Positions 11,556-22,929 of a stretch of DNA of 64,000 nucleotides are shown here, one piece after another. This DNA is from Peribolospora baueri (taxonomy: Eukaryota; Basidiomycota; Peribolosporomycetes; Peribolosporales; Peribolosporaceae): assembly GCA_029717555.1 (NCBI GenBank), contig JAMDHS010000057.1:82715-146714 (forward strand). Reading direction: 5' to 3'. The notes below the pieces were generated by a model that worked only from the letters and a program-made list of their open reading frames with translations, searched no databases and had not been told where the DNA came from. Every line of letters starts with the position of its first letter. Position 1 is the stretch's first letter. A program made the position numbers and the translations under genes.

Positions 11556-12387
11556 GAGAGAGAGGAAGAGAGAGTAGATACAGAGAGAGTAAGAGTAAGA
11601 AAGAGAAAGAGAAAGGAAGGACGCAGACGCACCTCAAACGAATTAAACTTCCCCCTCCTATCAAAGCTCAAATTCTCGCTAACCCACTCCCTCGCCCTCT
11701 CATACTCCTCCCTCAACCCCATAAGAAGAAGAGTATCGAGTGCGTCGACGATGGTGTAGCCGACAGCCCCTCCGTCGGTGAGGTTGGAGCCGGTGCGCGA
11801 GATGGGATGGTATTCGTCTGAGCCGAATGCGTCGCGGGCGTAGGCTGACCAGGAGAACTGGATGGGCGGGGACTATCGATGTCAACGTTGGCGTTCGGGC
11901 GGGTTCTTGACCGACGCTTGTTCACGCCCGCTCACCTTGAAGGCATCCCTGATAGCCTCTCTCTTCTCCTCGTCCGCCGAAAAATCAACGTGGGCGGCAC
12001 CGAGGAGCGTGGGTTTGGGGAGTATGTACGTCCTCTTCCCGCCGTCGTCTGCTCCTGCTCCTTCTCGCTCCGGCCGGCCCGGCGACCAACGACGGCTTCG
12101 ACGGGCAAAGTAGACGGAGACGAGGATGTAGACGATGCAGGCGGCGGAGAGGGAGAAGAAGAGGAGGCGGAGGGCCTGGCGGAAGCGAGACTGGGTTAGG
12201 CGGCCCCATCATCGTCGTCGGTCAGTCGATGGGATCGGCGAGGAGGTTGGAGACGGCGACTCACCCTGTCCTTGACCTTGACCTTGTCCTTGTCCTTGTC
12301 TTTGTCTTTGTCTTTGTACCACCTGGCGTTGCTAGAAGACAGCGGTCCAACCGTACCGTCTCTGGGGGCCCTCTTCCTGGGCGGCAT
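9379..12387 (-). CDS. MNS1: ER mannosyl-oligosaccharide 1,2-alpha-mannosidase (GH47)
   Basis: Complement join 9379..9429, 9519..9599, 9698..9938, 10020..10270, 10339..10501, 10718..10813, 10931..10989, 11071..11128, 11202..11428, 11633..11857, 11936..12190, 12265..12387; 609 residues, 12 exons. Class I mannosidase trims the Man9 N-glycan in the ER and feeds quality control. A short cytosolic tail with alternating Lys-Asp (residues ~25-40) is followed by one membrane span (LLFFSLSAACIVYILVSVYF, ~50-70), so it is type II. The GH47 domain shows FSWSAYARDAFGSDEYHP, VDALDTLLLMGL, FETTIRLLGGLLSAY, DHLVCFIGGS, ETVESLFIAFHLSGDP and the final NTEAHPLPIF with the calcium-binding Thr. The last small exon was chosen because it restores NTEAHPLP. 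One intron (10271..10338) has a GC donor. Confidence 0.95.
11501..11574. repeat. (GA)n microsatellite inside a mannosidase intron
   Basis: Nearly pure AG dinucleotide tract on the plus strand within the 204-base intron 11429..11632. On the transcribed strand it is CT-rich and lies upstream of the 3' splice site. Confidence 0.9.
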
Positions 12388-13203
12388 TGTGGTTGTCGTT
12401 GACAGTCAGTGTATGGTGTGATGTGATATGTGATGGACGACCCAACCATCTATCTGTCTATCTATCTATCTAACTACCCCCTCTTCCATCCCCGTTTCTT
12501 CTTGGCTCAGCTGGACGACTGCGGTGCGATCGTGCTCGACGCGGTCGGTCGACGACGTCACAGCCCCAAGTCGCCGTCTAAGCGAGCGCAGGTAGCAGAC
12601 AGCATCAGAGGCAGACGTCGTGGCAAAGGCAAACGTCGTGGAGGACTCGGCCGGCCTTGCTTGCAACGATGCCGGCGAACGCAAAAAAAAAGAACGACAA
12701 AGGACGAGCGACGAACGATGGAGCGCTGGACGTGTGGTGCTGTAGCGTACATGGACTTGCTCCTCTGCCTCCTTGTGTATTCGTGTCTATCTGTGTCTAT
12801 CTATGTCTGTCTGTCTATGTCTGTCTCTCTCAACCCCTCCGACATCACCGCCCGCTTGCTCTCTCTTAGCCGCCATCACGCCATCCATCGTCTTCCTCTG
12901 CCTCCGCGTCCGGCCGATTCGCCTCCGCCGTGCGAGGTCGTACAGAGAAATGGAAGGCCGGCGAACGATGAGAGAAGGAAAGAAATAAATAGAAATAGAA
13001 ATAGAAATAGAAATAGAAATAGAAACTCGGATCACATCTTATCTCCCCTCCACCATCATCCTAACCCATCGACACGTTCTGTCGCCCGCCCCGCTGATCG
13101 CCGCACGTATACATACACCCACACCCACACACCTTCTCTTCTCTTCTCCACAACCACCCACCAACACAAGTCCTCGCCACCCACACTCGCCTAAGCCTCC
13201 ATC
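12388..13203. promoter_or_regulatory. Divergent intergenic promoter region of mannosidase and thioredoxin genes, with microsatellites
   Basis: 816 bases between two divergent ATGs. It contains TCTA repeats near 12450-12475, CTGTCTAT-type repeats near 12780-12830, a hexamer array (AGAAAT)n at about 12985-13025, and a CACACC stretch near 13115-13130 close to the thioredoxin start. Open frames here are low-complexity translations of these repeats. Confidence 0.5.
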
Positions 13204-14068
13204 ATGGCCCCCACTCGTGCGTCTCTTTCCCTCGCCGTCGCCCAGATCGGTAGACACGCCAGGCCTGCTCACACCGCCGCTCTCTCTCCTCCCTTCCGCA
13301 CAGCCATCACTAACGTCGACCAGTTCAAGAAGATCGTCAGTCCCTTCCTCTGCCTTCCTTTCGTCCTCCTCCGCTCGCTCGCTCACCTCCTCCTTCTCCC
13401 ACCCTCTCCTCTCCCTTTCGCAGGTCGAGGGCAGCAAGGTGACGTCCCCGCCCGCCCTTGCTAGCCGGCGTTCACGTCCCTCTGTATCGCTCACATTGCC
13501 TTTTTCCCCTTTTTGCACGCGCAATCCTCCAGCCCGTCGTCATCGACTTCTGTAAGATCCCCTCACTTCTTCGTCTCCCCTTATGGCTGCTCACGCTCCT
13601 ATTTTTCGTTCCCTCCTACCCAAAAAGGGGCAACCTGGTGCGGCCCGTGCAAGATGATCTCTCCCGTGTTCCACAAGCTCTCCGAGCAGTTTGGCGACCA
13701 GATCGGCTTTTACAGTGTCGATGTCGACCAGGTTTGTCGTTTTCTTTCTTTCTTTTTTTTTTCCGTTTCTCCTTACCCTTAGCCTTCCCTCGTCCCCCCG
13801 ACAGGCCACCGACGTCGCAGAGTTGTGCGGCATCCGCGCCATGCCCACCTTCATCTTCTTCAAGGACGACAACAAGATCGGCTCTGTTCAAGGTGCCGAC
13901 CCGGCCAAGCTCGAGGTGCGTTTGAATTCATCCTTTGACGTCTCTTCTCCCATCCACTGATTCATTCATTCATTCATTCATTCATTATTTTATCTTTTTA
14001 TCTTTTTATCTTTCTTTCTTTTCTTCTTTCTCCAGGCCGAAATCAAGAAGGTTGCCTCGCTCGCCTGA
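13204..14068 (+). CDS. Thioredoxin
   Basis: Join 13204..13216, 13304..13335, 13424..13438, 13533..13551, 13628..13731, 13805..13915, 14036..14068; 108 residues. A small cytosolic disulfide reductase, reduced by thioredoxin reductase and donating electrons to peroxiredoxins, ribonucleotide reductase and other partners. The protein starts [15 protein letters not shown], has the strand [15 protein letters not shown] with the redox site WCGPC, the cis-proline loop AMPTFIFF, and ends [10 protein letters not shown]. Length and all landmarks are normal. The gene structure is extreme: the first four exons are 13, 32, 15 and 19 bases, and the codon for the Trp that begins the conserved WATWCGPC segment is split by an intron. 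Each junction was fixed by GT/AG sites and by the need to restore the thioredoxin fold. Confidence 0.95.
13959..13986 (+). repeat. (ATTC)n tract in the last thioredoxin intron
   Basis: Seven tandem copies of a tetramer read as TTCATTCATTCATTC, followed by TTTTTATC repeats up to the acceptor at about 14035. Confidence 0.85.
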
Positions 14069-14767
14069 ATCCCACCTCCTCCCATCCCATCCCATCCCAC
14101 CCGTCGTTGTCGTCGCTCGTCTTCCTCTTTCGCTTCCTTTCCTTTCCTTCCGCACCGTACCGCACCGTACCGTATGGGTACTGGATCGGTGCTTGAACAG
14201 CGGCAAAGAAGAAATAAAGAAAAACCATGACTTGTTCCTTCTCGTCTTGTTTCGTTTCGTTCGTTTCTGTGCACCACACGCTTCGCTTCGCTTCGCAGAT
14301 GGGTTCGGAAACATGAAAACACTATTACACCATTCCCGTCCCATCCGTCCGTTATGTTCTGTTCGCCGCAGAATGTAAAGCCTAGGTTTGGCCTAGCCAG
14401 AGCGCCGGCAGGGAGCACCGGAAAGAAGAAAGGAAGGAGAGAGATGAACGGCCCGGCCCGGGGGAGGGGAGGGGAGGGGGTAAGTGGAGCCATGAATGGA
14501 TCATGGACGAGGAGGAAAATAGACGTGACGTGATGAGACGAGACGAAGAGATGTAAATTGTTCCCCAACAAAAAAAAAGCGACAAATCGGCTCGACGTGA
14601 CACGTTGAAGCGGGAGGGAATGTGTGTATGAATACAGAGAGAACGAAGACGACCAATGTGAAGAAGAAAAACAAAAACAAAAGCAGAATGGCAAGGACGT
14701 CCGCAGAACGCGAACCGAATCGAATCCACCTTCCAACCATCCTCGATCGCCCCTCCCCCCCAGTCCG
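14069..14767. other. Convergent intergenic region
   Basis: Lies between the thioredoxin stop and the stop of the giant minus-strand gene. It contains a short CCCAT tandem repeat (about 14086-14100), CGCACCGTAC repeats near 14150-14172, and A/G-rich stretches. No gene or structured RNA was recognised. Confidence 0.4.
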
Positions 14768-17700
14768 TCAAGAAAGCCGCCTCCGACTCGGCGAATGTGC
14801 CCCTGGCTCCGGCCGAACTTCTCCTTGGAGCCGCTCCAAGTCGGGATGCCGCTGCGCCACCGTCACCTGTTTCGAAAGCCTGGCCGACTTGCGTTCCTCT
14901 TCCTTTGTGCGCGCCGACGACGGCGACGAAGAAGAAGAAGAAGACGACGATGGGTGAAGCATGCGCGAGAGGAAGCTCGGCTTGCGTGCCGGCGTGCTCG
15001 AACCAGTTTTGCTTTTGCTCTTTGCCGCCGCCGCCGGCGCCCCGAGCAGGCTGTGCGATCGCGTTGGCGTGGTGCCGCCTCTCCCCGCCATAGGCACTGC
15101 AACGGTGGACGAGACGGCGAGCGAACTCGGACGCGCGCCCAAGCCGTGGATGCCACTATGGACCAGTGCTGAATGGCCCGTCCCCGTCCCGTCCGTCGTC
15201 GCCAGCCGCTGCTGTCGGTGCGGCAGAGGGCCCGGACGAGGACCGTGGTCATCAGCGCTAGCCGCAGACCTTTCCCCAAGTTGAGCAGACGACGTGCGCG
15301 CCGCCGAAGGGAACCCCGGCGCTCCCCGAGCCGCCGGACCGTTAACAGCCGACGCCTGCGACGGCAAAGACGTCGGAGAAAAGCCCATTCTCGGCGGCCC
15401 GTGGAACGGAGGGGGTATGGCACCCGCGTTGGGAGGAGGGCCAGCCATCCCCATGCTGGGGCCCAGCGGCGCACCCGGGGCTGAGGCTGGGACCGAGGCC
15501 AGAGCCGGCGGCGGCGGTGCACCCGCCGTGGAAGGCGGCTGCACAGGACTACTGACGCCTGCAGCTCGCGCGGCCTGCGCCATGAACTGGAAGTATTGCT
15601 CGCTCGCTATCTTCATTGCATGCTGATGCTGCATATGGAGCGTCGTCTGCTCTGCTTGCGACAGACTGGCCCAATACGACGGGTCCATCCCGGGAGGCGG
15701 CATGGTCGTAGGCGGCAGCGGCGGGAGCCAGCCAGAAGACGCCACTTGACTCGCGGCCATCAAGCTCGCCTGGAAGCTCGCCTGTGCTTGCATCTGAGCC
15801 TGCGCCGCAGCGATGGCCGCCGCATTCTGCGCGTGGAAAGACATGGCCGCCGCGTACTTGTCCTTTATCGACGTTTGCGAGCCCATCCGACTCATCGAAC
15901 TGCCATGGCCAGCGTCTGAACCGGGCGGCGAGATGATCGAGCCGGGACGCCGGGTGGACGGGTGCTGGCTTTCCGATCCTCGACCGGCTTTCGTTGAGCA
16001 AATCGAGCCATGTTCGCTACGACCTTGCACGGACGGGTCCGTCTCGCTCCACTCGCGGCTCTGTTGTTGGCCCTTGACGGCACTCTTCGAAGAGTCCTCT
16101 TTAGTCTCCCTCGTACCGGACTGTATACCCGCACTGGCGTCGTCCCTCGTGCTCCCACCGCTCTCCGCTGTGTGGCCGTCGCTCGAGGCGCCGCTCTCCA
16201 AGGGACTCAGCTTGCCCGCCATGAGCGCTGCCGGGTTCTGCACCTTCTGCGGGACGGGCGCGATAATGTTCGGCGGGGACTGAGTGCTGTACTGCGGATA
16301 CGGCGAAGTTTCCTGGCCTCGGTCGCCCTCTTGGGCGATCTGACCAGCGGAGGTGGGAATGGCCTGAACGACTGGGTGCAAGTCGCTCATGGACGTGTCA
16401 ACCCTCAGCTCCGGTGGGGATGGTGCCCCTGACAAAATCGACCTCCTCTTCTTGCTCGGCGCAGATAGCACGCCGTCGCCCGATGTCCCGGCCAGCTCCT
16501 CCGCGGTGTCGCCGTCGATCGATAACAAAGTGCCAACGTCGGAACTCGCTCGGTTCGGCCGCGAGAAATTGTTGATAGTGCTCATTGTCGTACTTCGAAC
16601 ACTCAGCGCCCTACGCGAAGTGATGATGGGCGGATCGGGCAGCATCGGCGAAGGCATGAAAGTCGGAGAAGATTCGGACCCTTCCGCAGTGTCTTCCGCA
16701 GAGCCTTTCCGCCGTTCATCGTCCTCCGGCTCCGGCCCCTCTGCAGACGGGCGTCGGCCCGCTTCGTGGACCACATCCGTGCCTTTGGATGCTGGCCCAA
16801 TCTCGCCACGTCGATACGCCAAAATGTCGCCTTCGTCCATCGACGCTCTCACCGGCCTCGTCCCGTCGGCAGTGACCGGTGGCGGCACGGACTCCTCGAA
16901 CGCCTGCAGCGGTGGATCGCCCGTCTCAGGTGCTGTGGCCTCGCGGAACGGCGTGAGAGGCTCGGCGGCAGTCGGCAAAGGTTCCTCCTGTGATGTATAA
17001 CCCGCTTCTGAACCGTCCTCCTTCTGATGGGACCCGGTCGGGCTGGCGGACCTCGGCGTGAGCAGGGCCGACATGACGGAGGCGCCAAGGTGATCCGAGG
17101 TGGAAGAAGCCCTCGCGTCAAGTGGGCCGACCTGCGTGGTATCGCTTTCCGGCGCCACCGCTGCCGGGGCTTCTCCGTCAGCGTCTTCGACCGTCGTTTT
17201 CGGCGATGGCACGGATATCGAAAGTCTCCGCGGCTCGTCCACCTCGGCCTCGGATGGCTTCGTATCTGCCACCCCGCCAGGCTCTGCGGGCGATTCGGGT
17301 TCGGAAGAGCGGAGTTCTAAGGCCGCAGAGTCATCCGGATTTTTCATCTCGTCGTCCAAAGGACTTTGAGACTTACCGCCTTCCAAGCCGCGCTTGAGCA
17401 GTTCGAACAGGGGTACCTCGTCATCAGAGGCATCCTCTGCTGGTCCTTGAGCGTCCGTGTCGTGTGGCCGTTTATCGCGAACTTGCGTGGTGTCATCGAG
17501 CTCGGGTCCTTCAGTCTGACCTTCCGTCCGCTCGGCCACCGGGGTGGAAGGTTGGCTGAACTCGCCCCAACCGCGACCGCGCATGCCGCCGCTAGCTGCA
17601 CTCCCGACGCTCGCCACCGACGCCCGCTTATTCTCCGACGACGGAGTATCGACGGACAAGGAGCCGTAGCCGACCGCGCTGTCTGAGCCCGTGCGATGAT

Positions 17701-19724
17701 GCAATTTCGCCGCGTTCGTGCCCGCCGTTCCGGCGCCCTTTGGTCCGGGCCAAGCGCTGGGATCGGTGAGCCACGGCTTGGGAGGGGGGACGGGCTTGAA
17801 ATCATCGTCGTCGTCCTCGGCGCCGGGGCGGCTAGCAAAGTCTATACTTTCGCGGAGGCTGGGGCCCTCATGCGGACGACTTGTCCAGTCCACGCTGTGC
17901 GTCGCAAGGAGATGCCTCTGCGCCGCATTCGGATACACGCTCGGGGCACCGGAGGAGATGGGGAGTGGCAAGTCATTGCGTGCTCGGGGCGACGCGGGCT
18001 GCGAGTAGGCCTCTGCCACCTCATCGTCCATCTCGCTCGGTGGAGGAGGCAGCTTGAAGCCTTCCGGAAGATCGAGGCCCGAAAGGAGGACTGGTCCAGA
18101 CGGCGCGGACGAGGGCACGGGCTGTGGGGGCGCGGAGCGGTCGGCGTCGGCATCGGCGACCGATGCGTTTGCTCCCTCGTTGTGCAATGGCTCTCCGGCG
18201 GCCCTAGCGAGCTCGGCCCACTCGCGCTCGACGTCCTTGAGAAAGATGGCGTGGTCGACGGCACTGTGCTCTCCTTCTTCGGGCGGCTTGGTGGCCGAGG
18301 GGGAAGAGGAAGAGAACAGACTCATTGCTCGACCCATCCTTGAGATAGTGGAGAACGGTGGGACGCGCCCGCCACCGCCCTTACTGGCAGACGACGCCGT
18401 CCCGGCAGCGGCTGTGGCCATCGTAGCAGCAGCCTCGCCCTGACCACCGATGAAAGCGCTATGCCTGTTCGCGTGAGGCTCTCCTTGCCACGCAACGCTG
18501 GCACCTCCATCCAAATCGGTCTGGCTGTGTTCCGCGCCGGCTAAGAGTCCCCAAGCCCTGCTGACGGCGTTAGGGCCGAGGGACGAATAAGACGCCTGTC
18601 GACCGAGGATGCGCTGGCGGAGAGAAGACGGAGGCGACCGCGAAGGGGAAGTTTTCAGGGCGACGGGAGAGGAGGACCTGGAGCGAACGGCTGCCGATGG
18701 GGTGGGCTCCTCCTGCGGTGCGCGAGCAGACGCGGCGCGCGAAGACGACTCTTCATCATCCTCTCCTCCTTCTCGAGAGGAGAGGTCATCCTCGTCGAGC
18801 AAGTCCGGCGACTGCCTCCGTCTTCCCGTTTTCTCCTCGCTCCTTTCTATGTCCTCCTCCCCGAGGGAAGGGTCAGAAGACACGGGCAGCGCGGCGGCCA
18901 ACAAGCTGCCCCGCCTACTGCCTCCGTCGGCAGACGCCGCGCCACCAGGTGTCGGTGCGGTGGACCATCTCAGACGCTGCAACTCGGCGTCTCTCACCTT
19001 CTGCGCATACGTCCTCGTGTCCTGTTGTTGTTGCTGCTGCTGCTGCGGTTGAAGTTGCTGGGGTTGCTCGGGAGACGGGCCGAGGTGGACAAAATTGGGC
19101 GGAGGGGTGGAAGAGACTACGGGGAGAATGATCTCTGGCGAAAAGAATTCATCTCTCCGCCCCTCTTCACCGCCGTCTCCTCCTCCGTCGTCCGCGGCGT
19201 TCTCGTCACCGCCTCGGAGCTCCTCCACGGCGGGCCCGAAATGGGAAGACCGACGGGGAGAGCTAGGTGCGGTAGCGACGCCAGCCATGCCAAATCCACC
19301 CACGACGCCGCGCGGGGTCGTCACGGTCGGCGCCGCCCCACTACTACCGCCGCCGCCGAGAGGCGAAGGGGCGACCGGTCGAGCCTTGTTGAAGCCAGTC
19401 CAGCTGTCGCTCCTCCCTCTCCCTGAATCCGGGCCGGCGCCCATCGCTGCAGGGCCTTGATTGTCCTGGCCCACCGATCCCACGATCATCGATCCAGGCC
19501 TCGGCCTGCTTGATAGCGTGGGCGTGACGCTCCTTGTCCCCGTCACCACAGAAGCCCTATTCCTCAACTCGGCCTCCAGAAGCGCGAGTTCCTCTTTCCG
19601 CGCAATAGTCCCTGCAGCACCGATGAGCGAGGAGGCGGCGGAGCCGCGTCGGTCGGTGAGGGCGAGAGCGACTCCGTCGACGAAGCCAGCGTCGGCTTGC
19701 TGCTGGTGCTGGTGCTGCTGCTGC

Positions 19725-19809
<85 letters not shown>

Positions 19810-22087
19810 GCTGCTGCTGCTGCTGATGTGAACCGGCACCTGCACCTGGGCCAACGGAGGGGTCGACCAACACGGAATTGGAACGCGCCGCGGCGGCCTG
19901 CCTGAACTTGGCCACTCTGATGCTGCTCCCGCTGCCGCCACTGCCGTCGCCCCCCGCTCCTGGTCCTGCCCCAGAGGTGGGCGTGACCCTCCCATCGCTG
20001 CCATATGCGTGTGCGTGCGTGTGTGCGTGTGGAAGAACAGAAGCAGCAGCGGGAACAGAAGCAGAAGGGGACGTCTCTACACCCGCACCTCCGCTTCCAC
20101 CCTCCTCCACACCCACCCCCTCCCCCTTCCTCGCTCTCCTCCACGCCTTCCTTTCCCTCTCCCTCACCCTCTCCATTTCCTCCTCCGCGAGCCGCTCCAA
20201 CAGGCTCCCCGAGCTCAAGCTCCTCCCCACTGCAACTCCTGTTCCCGCAGCCGCGGGTGATGAAATCGAAGGAGAAGAAGAAGAAGGGGGAGGAACCACT
20301 CTGCGGAAGGAGCGGAGCTCGAAGGAGGAGGAGAAAGGCTGGGCAGCGGGGTCGGAAGGCGCATCCGAGAGAGACCGAGAGGACATAGGGGAGAGGCCAG
20401 GTCTGCGCTTGTCAGCCGAGGGGCCTCGGGCGGAAATGGGCAGTGTGGCAAAGGTCCTCGGCGAGGAAGCTGCCGCGGGAGTGGTGTAGAGCGATGACGA
20501 AGAAGTGGAGGAGTGAGCGCCGCCAGACGGTGGGGGGGCTCGCAGCTTGTCGCGCGAGGAGCCAGAGCGGAGGAAGGAGAAACCGCGTCGGGTCGATCTG
20601 GCCGGCAGGCTCGCCGTCACGTTCGTGGACGTCATGGGAGGGGCAAAGTCGGGCGGCGCGACGCCTCCCATGCCGACATTCGCAGATGGCCCTTTTCTGT
20701 CCTCGCTCACGTCCCCACCTCCTTCTCCTTTCCTCGGCCCATCGCCCGCCTCCGCGATGGAGAGCGGACTGGAGGCGCGAAGAGACCCGTCGGCGAACTG
20801 GCCACTTCTTCTAGCCCCAGCGCTGCCCGCGCTGCTCCTCCCGCTCTCCGCGCTCGCCCGCGTCGCGGAGGCAGCGGCGGAGACGGCACCGTCGGGGCCA
20901 AACTCGAAAAGCTGTCTGCGAGAAGGGGGCGGGGTGAAATCTTCTGGGTGAAGGACGGGAGAAGAGGGCGTGGCGAATGCCAGGTCAGAGGTCGACGGCT
21001 GTTCATTGTCCGTCGCCTCGCCCCGCAGGCGCTCTTCCGGCTCTCCGTCGCCCCCTCGTCCGTCTTGGACTCTCGCAGCTTCAGCTCCAATGTCCGGCTC
21101 GCCATGCCGCTCATCTTCCCTGACGCCGCCGCCGACAGTCCGTTCAGCTCCGACGACAACCGTGGCAGGGATCGCAGCAGTGGAAGACACGAGGTCCAAT
21201 GAGCTCGTAGAGGCGGCTGAGTGGGAAGCGCGTTTGAAAGGGTTTCGGATGCGCGAGGCTCGTCGCGGCGGAGGAGCGTTGGAGACGACCTGGAGCTGCG
21301 CTTGATGATATGTGGATTGGACGGTTGTGGAAGGCGGACCCGAGGAAGCTGAAGAGCCGGCCGCCGCGGGCTCCTTCGATTCTCCATCACCGCCACCGCC
21401 GGAGGACAGCCAACTCCTGGGTCTTTTACTCAAGCTCCTGGATAAGCTCAAGGTCCTGTTCCTCTGCCCCTTCTCCGCAGCCGCGGTTTCCTTCCGAGTC
21501 GAATCAATAGCATCTCCACCCCAGAGGACGCCGTCGGCCTCGCCGTGCAGATGCGTGAGGTTGGCCGGAGTGGCGATGGGCGGCGCTTTGAAGGGGTCGC
21601 CGTCGTGCTCGCCTAGGGAGATCATCGAGCTGCTCGATCGTGGCACTCCGGAGCCGACAAGGCGGGGATCGTCGGAAGGAGACAGCAGGCCAGGGGAGGT
21701 GGAGACGGGGGAGGAAGCGGCGGGGAAGGCGGCGTAGGCCGCGCCAGTGTCGAGAGGCTGTATGGGAGGGGCGGTTTTGGGTACTTTGCGTAATCCGTGT
21801 TTGTCTTTGGCTTTGTTCCTGGACCTGAGTGAGTAGGAGGATGCGTTGCCGTGGTGGGTGGGAAGGACGAGCGAGGGCAATTGGGGCCTGTCCTTGCCCT
21901 TGTCCTTGTCCTTGCTCTTGCTCTTGCCTTTGACGCTGTCCTGGGCTCGCACTGCATTCTCCTTGCTGCCTGTCGTCGTCGTCTTTCCCAAGTCGCCCTT
22001 CTCCTTGTCGGCCGTCGTGCCGCGGCCATCGTCAAGAAGGACGACGGGGTCCCTGCTGGACTTGCGTATGGAGAAGAGCTTGGGCAT
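14768..22087 (-). CDS. Giant low-complexity protein with Q37 tract, function unknown
   Basis: A single uninterrupted frame of 2439 residues from the ATG at 22087. It begins MPKLFSIRKSSRDPVVLLDD and is almost entirely Ser/Pro/Ala/Gly/Asp/Glu-rich with repeated basic-Ser patches (for example SLSRSLSKRPRSW), so it is predicted to be disordered and heavily phosphorylated. Residues 755-791 are 37 consecutive Gln. A second, short Gln run lies near residue 1010. Near residues 2080-2180 a Met/Gln/Ala-rich helical segment (MQAQASFQASLMAASQ, then DPSYWASLSQAEQTT) is the most ordered-looking part. The C-terminus is Ser-rich and basic. No enzymatic domain, membrane span or signal peptide is visible. Large Ser-rich fungal cell-polarity or cytoskeleton scaffolds look like this, but that is only an analogy. 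The lack of introns over 7.3 kb contrasts with nearly all neighbours. Confidence 0.85.
19715..19825 (-). repeat. Polyglutamine-coding repeat: 37 codons (5 CAG, 28 CAA, 4 CAG in coding order)
   Basis: Read on the plus strand as CTG/TTG triplets. The pure CAA core of 28 codons is flanked on both sides by CAG codons and then by His codons. Length can be counted directly in the sequence. Confidence 0.97.
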
Positions 22088-22929
22088 GGTGAGCGGGCGG
22101 CTGTGCGAGACGGGCGGGAGACTTGTGTGAAAGAGCGACGAGTCGGGTTGGCGGGGGCGGGGACGGAGATGCGAGGTTGGAAAGAGAGACGATACAGCGA
22201 AAAGGGCGCTCAGAGTGAAGCAGGTATATCCATGGGTGTCAGTGGGAGATGCGAAGGGAGGAAGAGGAAGAGGGAAGGAGAGAAAGAAGGAGAAGAAGCA
22301 AAGGCGATGGCGGTGGACGCTGCGATGACGCGACGACGTCGCCCGACGACTTCACGGCGTCGCCTCCACCAATTCTACCATCACGTGACAACATAAAACA
22401 GTTCTGAAAGCACGTGATTAATTTCATCTGGGAACCGCTTCTTGTGAAACGGGGCCCAAGCGCAGACACGAGCGTTGGAATGGGATGAGAGGGAGAGAGA
22501 GTAGGAGCAGGAGTGGGTACATCTGAACACGGGGAAGACCGCCTTCCATCCGCCCAGCCCATCCCACCCGCCAAGGAGGTGTCGATGAACGTCGGTCTGC
22601 CAAGGAGAATTGGCCACCTTCTTCGACGCCTTCCTACGGCCCACACCTGCTGGCCACGCTCGGTCGCTTGGCACCCCCCATTGTTGCTCTTCATTTCACC
22701 AGCATCGACCTGTTCTCTCCCTCCGTCCTTCCGTCTGCCTTCGGAGCAGTATGATCCTCCGCTTTCCCGTCTCCTCAGGAACCCCATTCTCCTCCGTAAC
22801 CGGCCCCGCTTACCAGAACCCGAAAAAAAAGCCTCTCACACCCTCGCAGCCATTCGCCCAGGTAAACGCTCGTCCGGCGCGTGGCGTATGAAAAGGGGAC
22901 CGAGTTCACATTGCATTGCAGAGAATCGT
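22088..22929. other. Intergenic region between tandem minus-strand genes
   Basis: Upstream of the giant gene start and downstream of the myosin stop at 22930. Part of it is A/G-rich (22250-22300). Reading frames present do not resemble known proteins and have no codon bias that I can see. Confidence 0.4.

Noticed and set aside
12558-13035. Several frames with Ile-Ser or Asn-Arg dipeptide repeats
   Set aside because: They translate the AGAAAT and TCTA microsatellites in the mannosidase/thioredoxin promoter.
19557-20144. Plus and minus frames encoding long poly-Thr, poly-Asn or poly-Cys stretches over the CAA/CAG repeat
   Set aside because: They are other-frame translations of the polyglutamine repeat. 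Only the Gln frame is part of a long conserved-style ORF.
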